From Ruminococcus sp. (GTDB taxonomy: Bacteria > Bacillota > Clostridia > Oscillospirales > Ruminococcaceae), in NCBI GenBank assembly GCA_017544125.1, contig JAFYET010000383.1, positions 1 through 9,213 of the forward strand: a stretch of 9,213 nt of DNA, given 5' to 3'. Shown here piece after piece: positions 9,137-9,213 of the stretch (position 1 is the stretch's first letter; the number at the start of each line of letters is the position of its first letter). The position numbers and the translations under genes are program-made. The notes beneath the pieces are model-generated. The model was given only the letters and a program-made list of their open reading frames with translations, did not search any database and had not been told where the DNA came from.

Positions 9137-9146
9137 GGCGCAAAAA

Positions 9147-9184
9147 AAGAGGTAAGAGCATACGCATCTTACCTCTTGCTTTTT
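9147..9184. terminator. Intrinsic terminator after the lipoprotein gene, possibly bidirectional
   Basis: AAGAGGTAAGA (9147-9157) pairs perfectly with TCTTACCTCTT (9167-9177) around a 9-base loop, followed by GCTTTTT on the plus strand. The A run at 9142-9148 provides a U tract for the minus strand. Confidence 0.85.
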
Positions 9185-9185
9185 A

Positions 9186-9213
9186 TCAGTAATATTTTGC
9201 CTTCATCTTGATA
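9186..9213 (-). CDS. Possible C-terminal end of a convergent gene at the right edge
   Basis: On the minus strand an open frame ends IKMKAKYY-stop (TGA 9186-9188), one base before the hairpin terminator with its U tract on that strand. The arrangement repeats that of atpC and its terminator. Only eight full codons are visible, so neither the reality nor the function of the gene can be decided. Confidence 0.35.

Overview
The window looks like a chromosomal segment from an anaerobic Bacillota of the Clostridia, most likely Ruminococcus/Oscillospiraceae-like. This rests on the gene order of the ATP synthase operon, a CwlD-type amidase, strong AGGAGG ribosome sites and consensus sigma-A promoters. 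The genus is an inference from general character, not from a marker gene.

Layout. 1-383 (minus) is the N-terminal part of a secreted or membrane-anchored N-acetylmuramoyl-L-alanine amidase with a TTG start. 507-1490 (plus) is a Gfo/Idh/MocA oxidoreductase with a near-perfect promoter. A hairpin at 1498-1534 lies between it and the convergent ATP synthase operon and can end transcription from both sides. 1536-8655 (minus) is a complete F1Fo ATP synthase operon, read right to left as atpI-like, B, E, F, H, A, G, D, C, from an extended -10 promoter at 8692-8720. A 205-bp region separates it from a divergent small lipoprotein gene (8861-9136, plus), followed by another strong hairpin terminator and the last codons of what may be a convergent gene at the right edge.

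How the genes work together. AtpB (a), AtpE (c ring) and AtpF (b) form the membrane Fo part. AtpA3, AtpD3, AtpG, AtpC and AtpH form the F1 part and the stalk. The AtpI-like protein is probably an assembly factor. The c subunit has Glu28 plus the Glu61-Ser62...Tyr66 set, which matches the two-carboxylate Na+ binding signature and suggests a sodium-coupled enzyme.

The least ordinary feature is non-coding. The atpG-atpD spacer is filled by a 188-bp element: a perfect 34-bp inverted repeat made of four ATAATGC heptamers per arm, enclosing five successive small perfect hairpins with different stem sequences. A second, truncated and diverged relative sits in the opposite orientation in the atpE-atpB spacer. 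Both lie directly before genes (atpD, atpE) whose products are needed in more copies than that of the preceding gene. They look like non-autonomous MITE-like elements that have become part of the operon's RNA.
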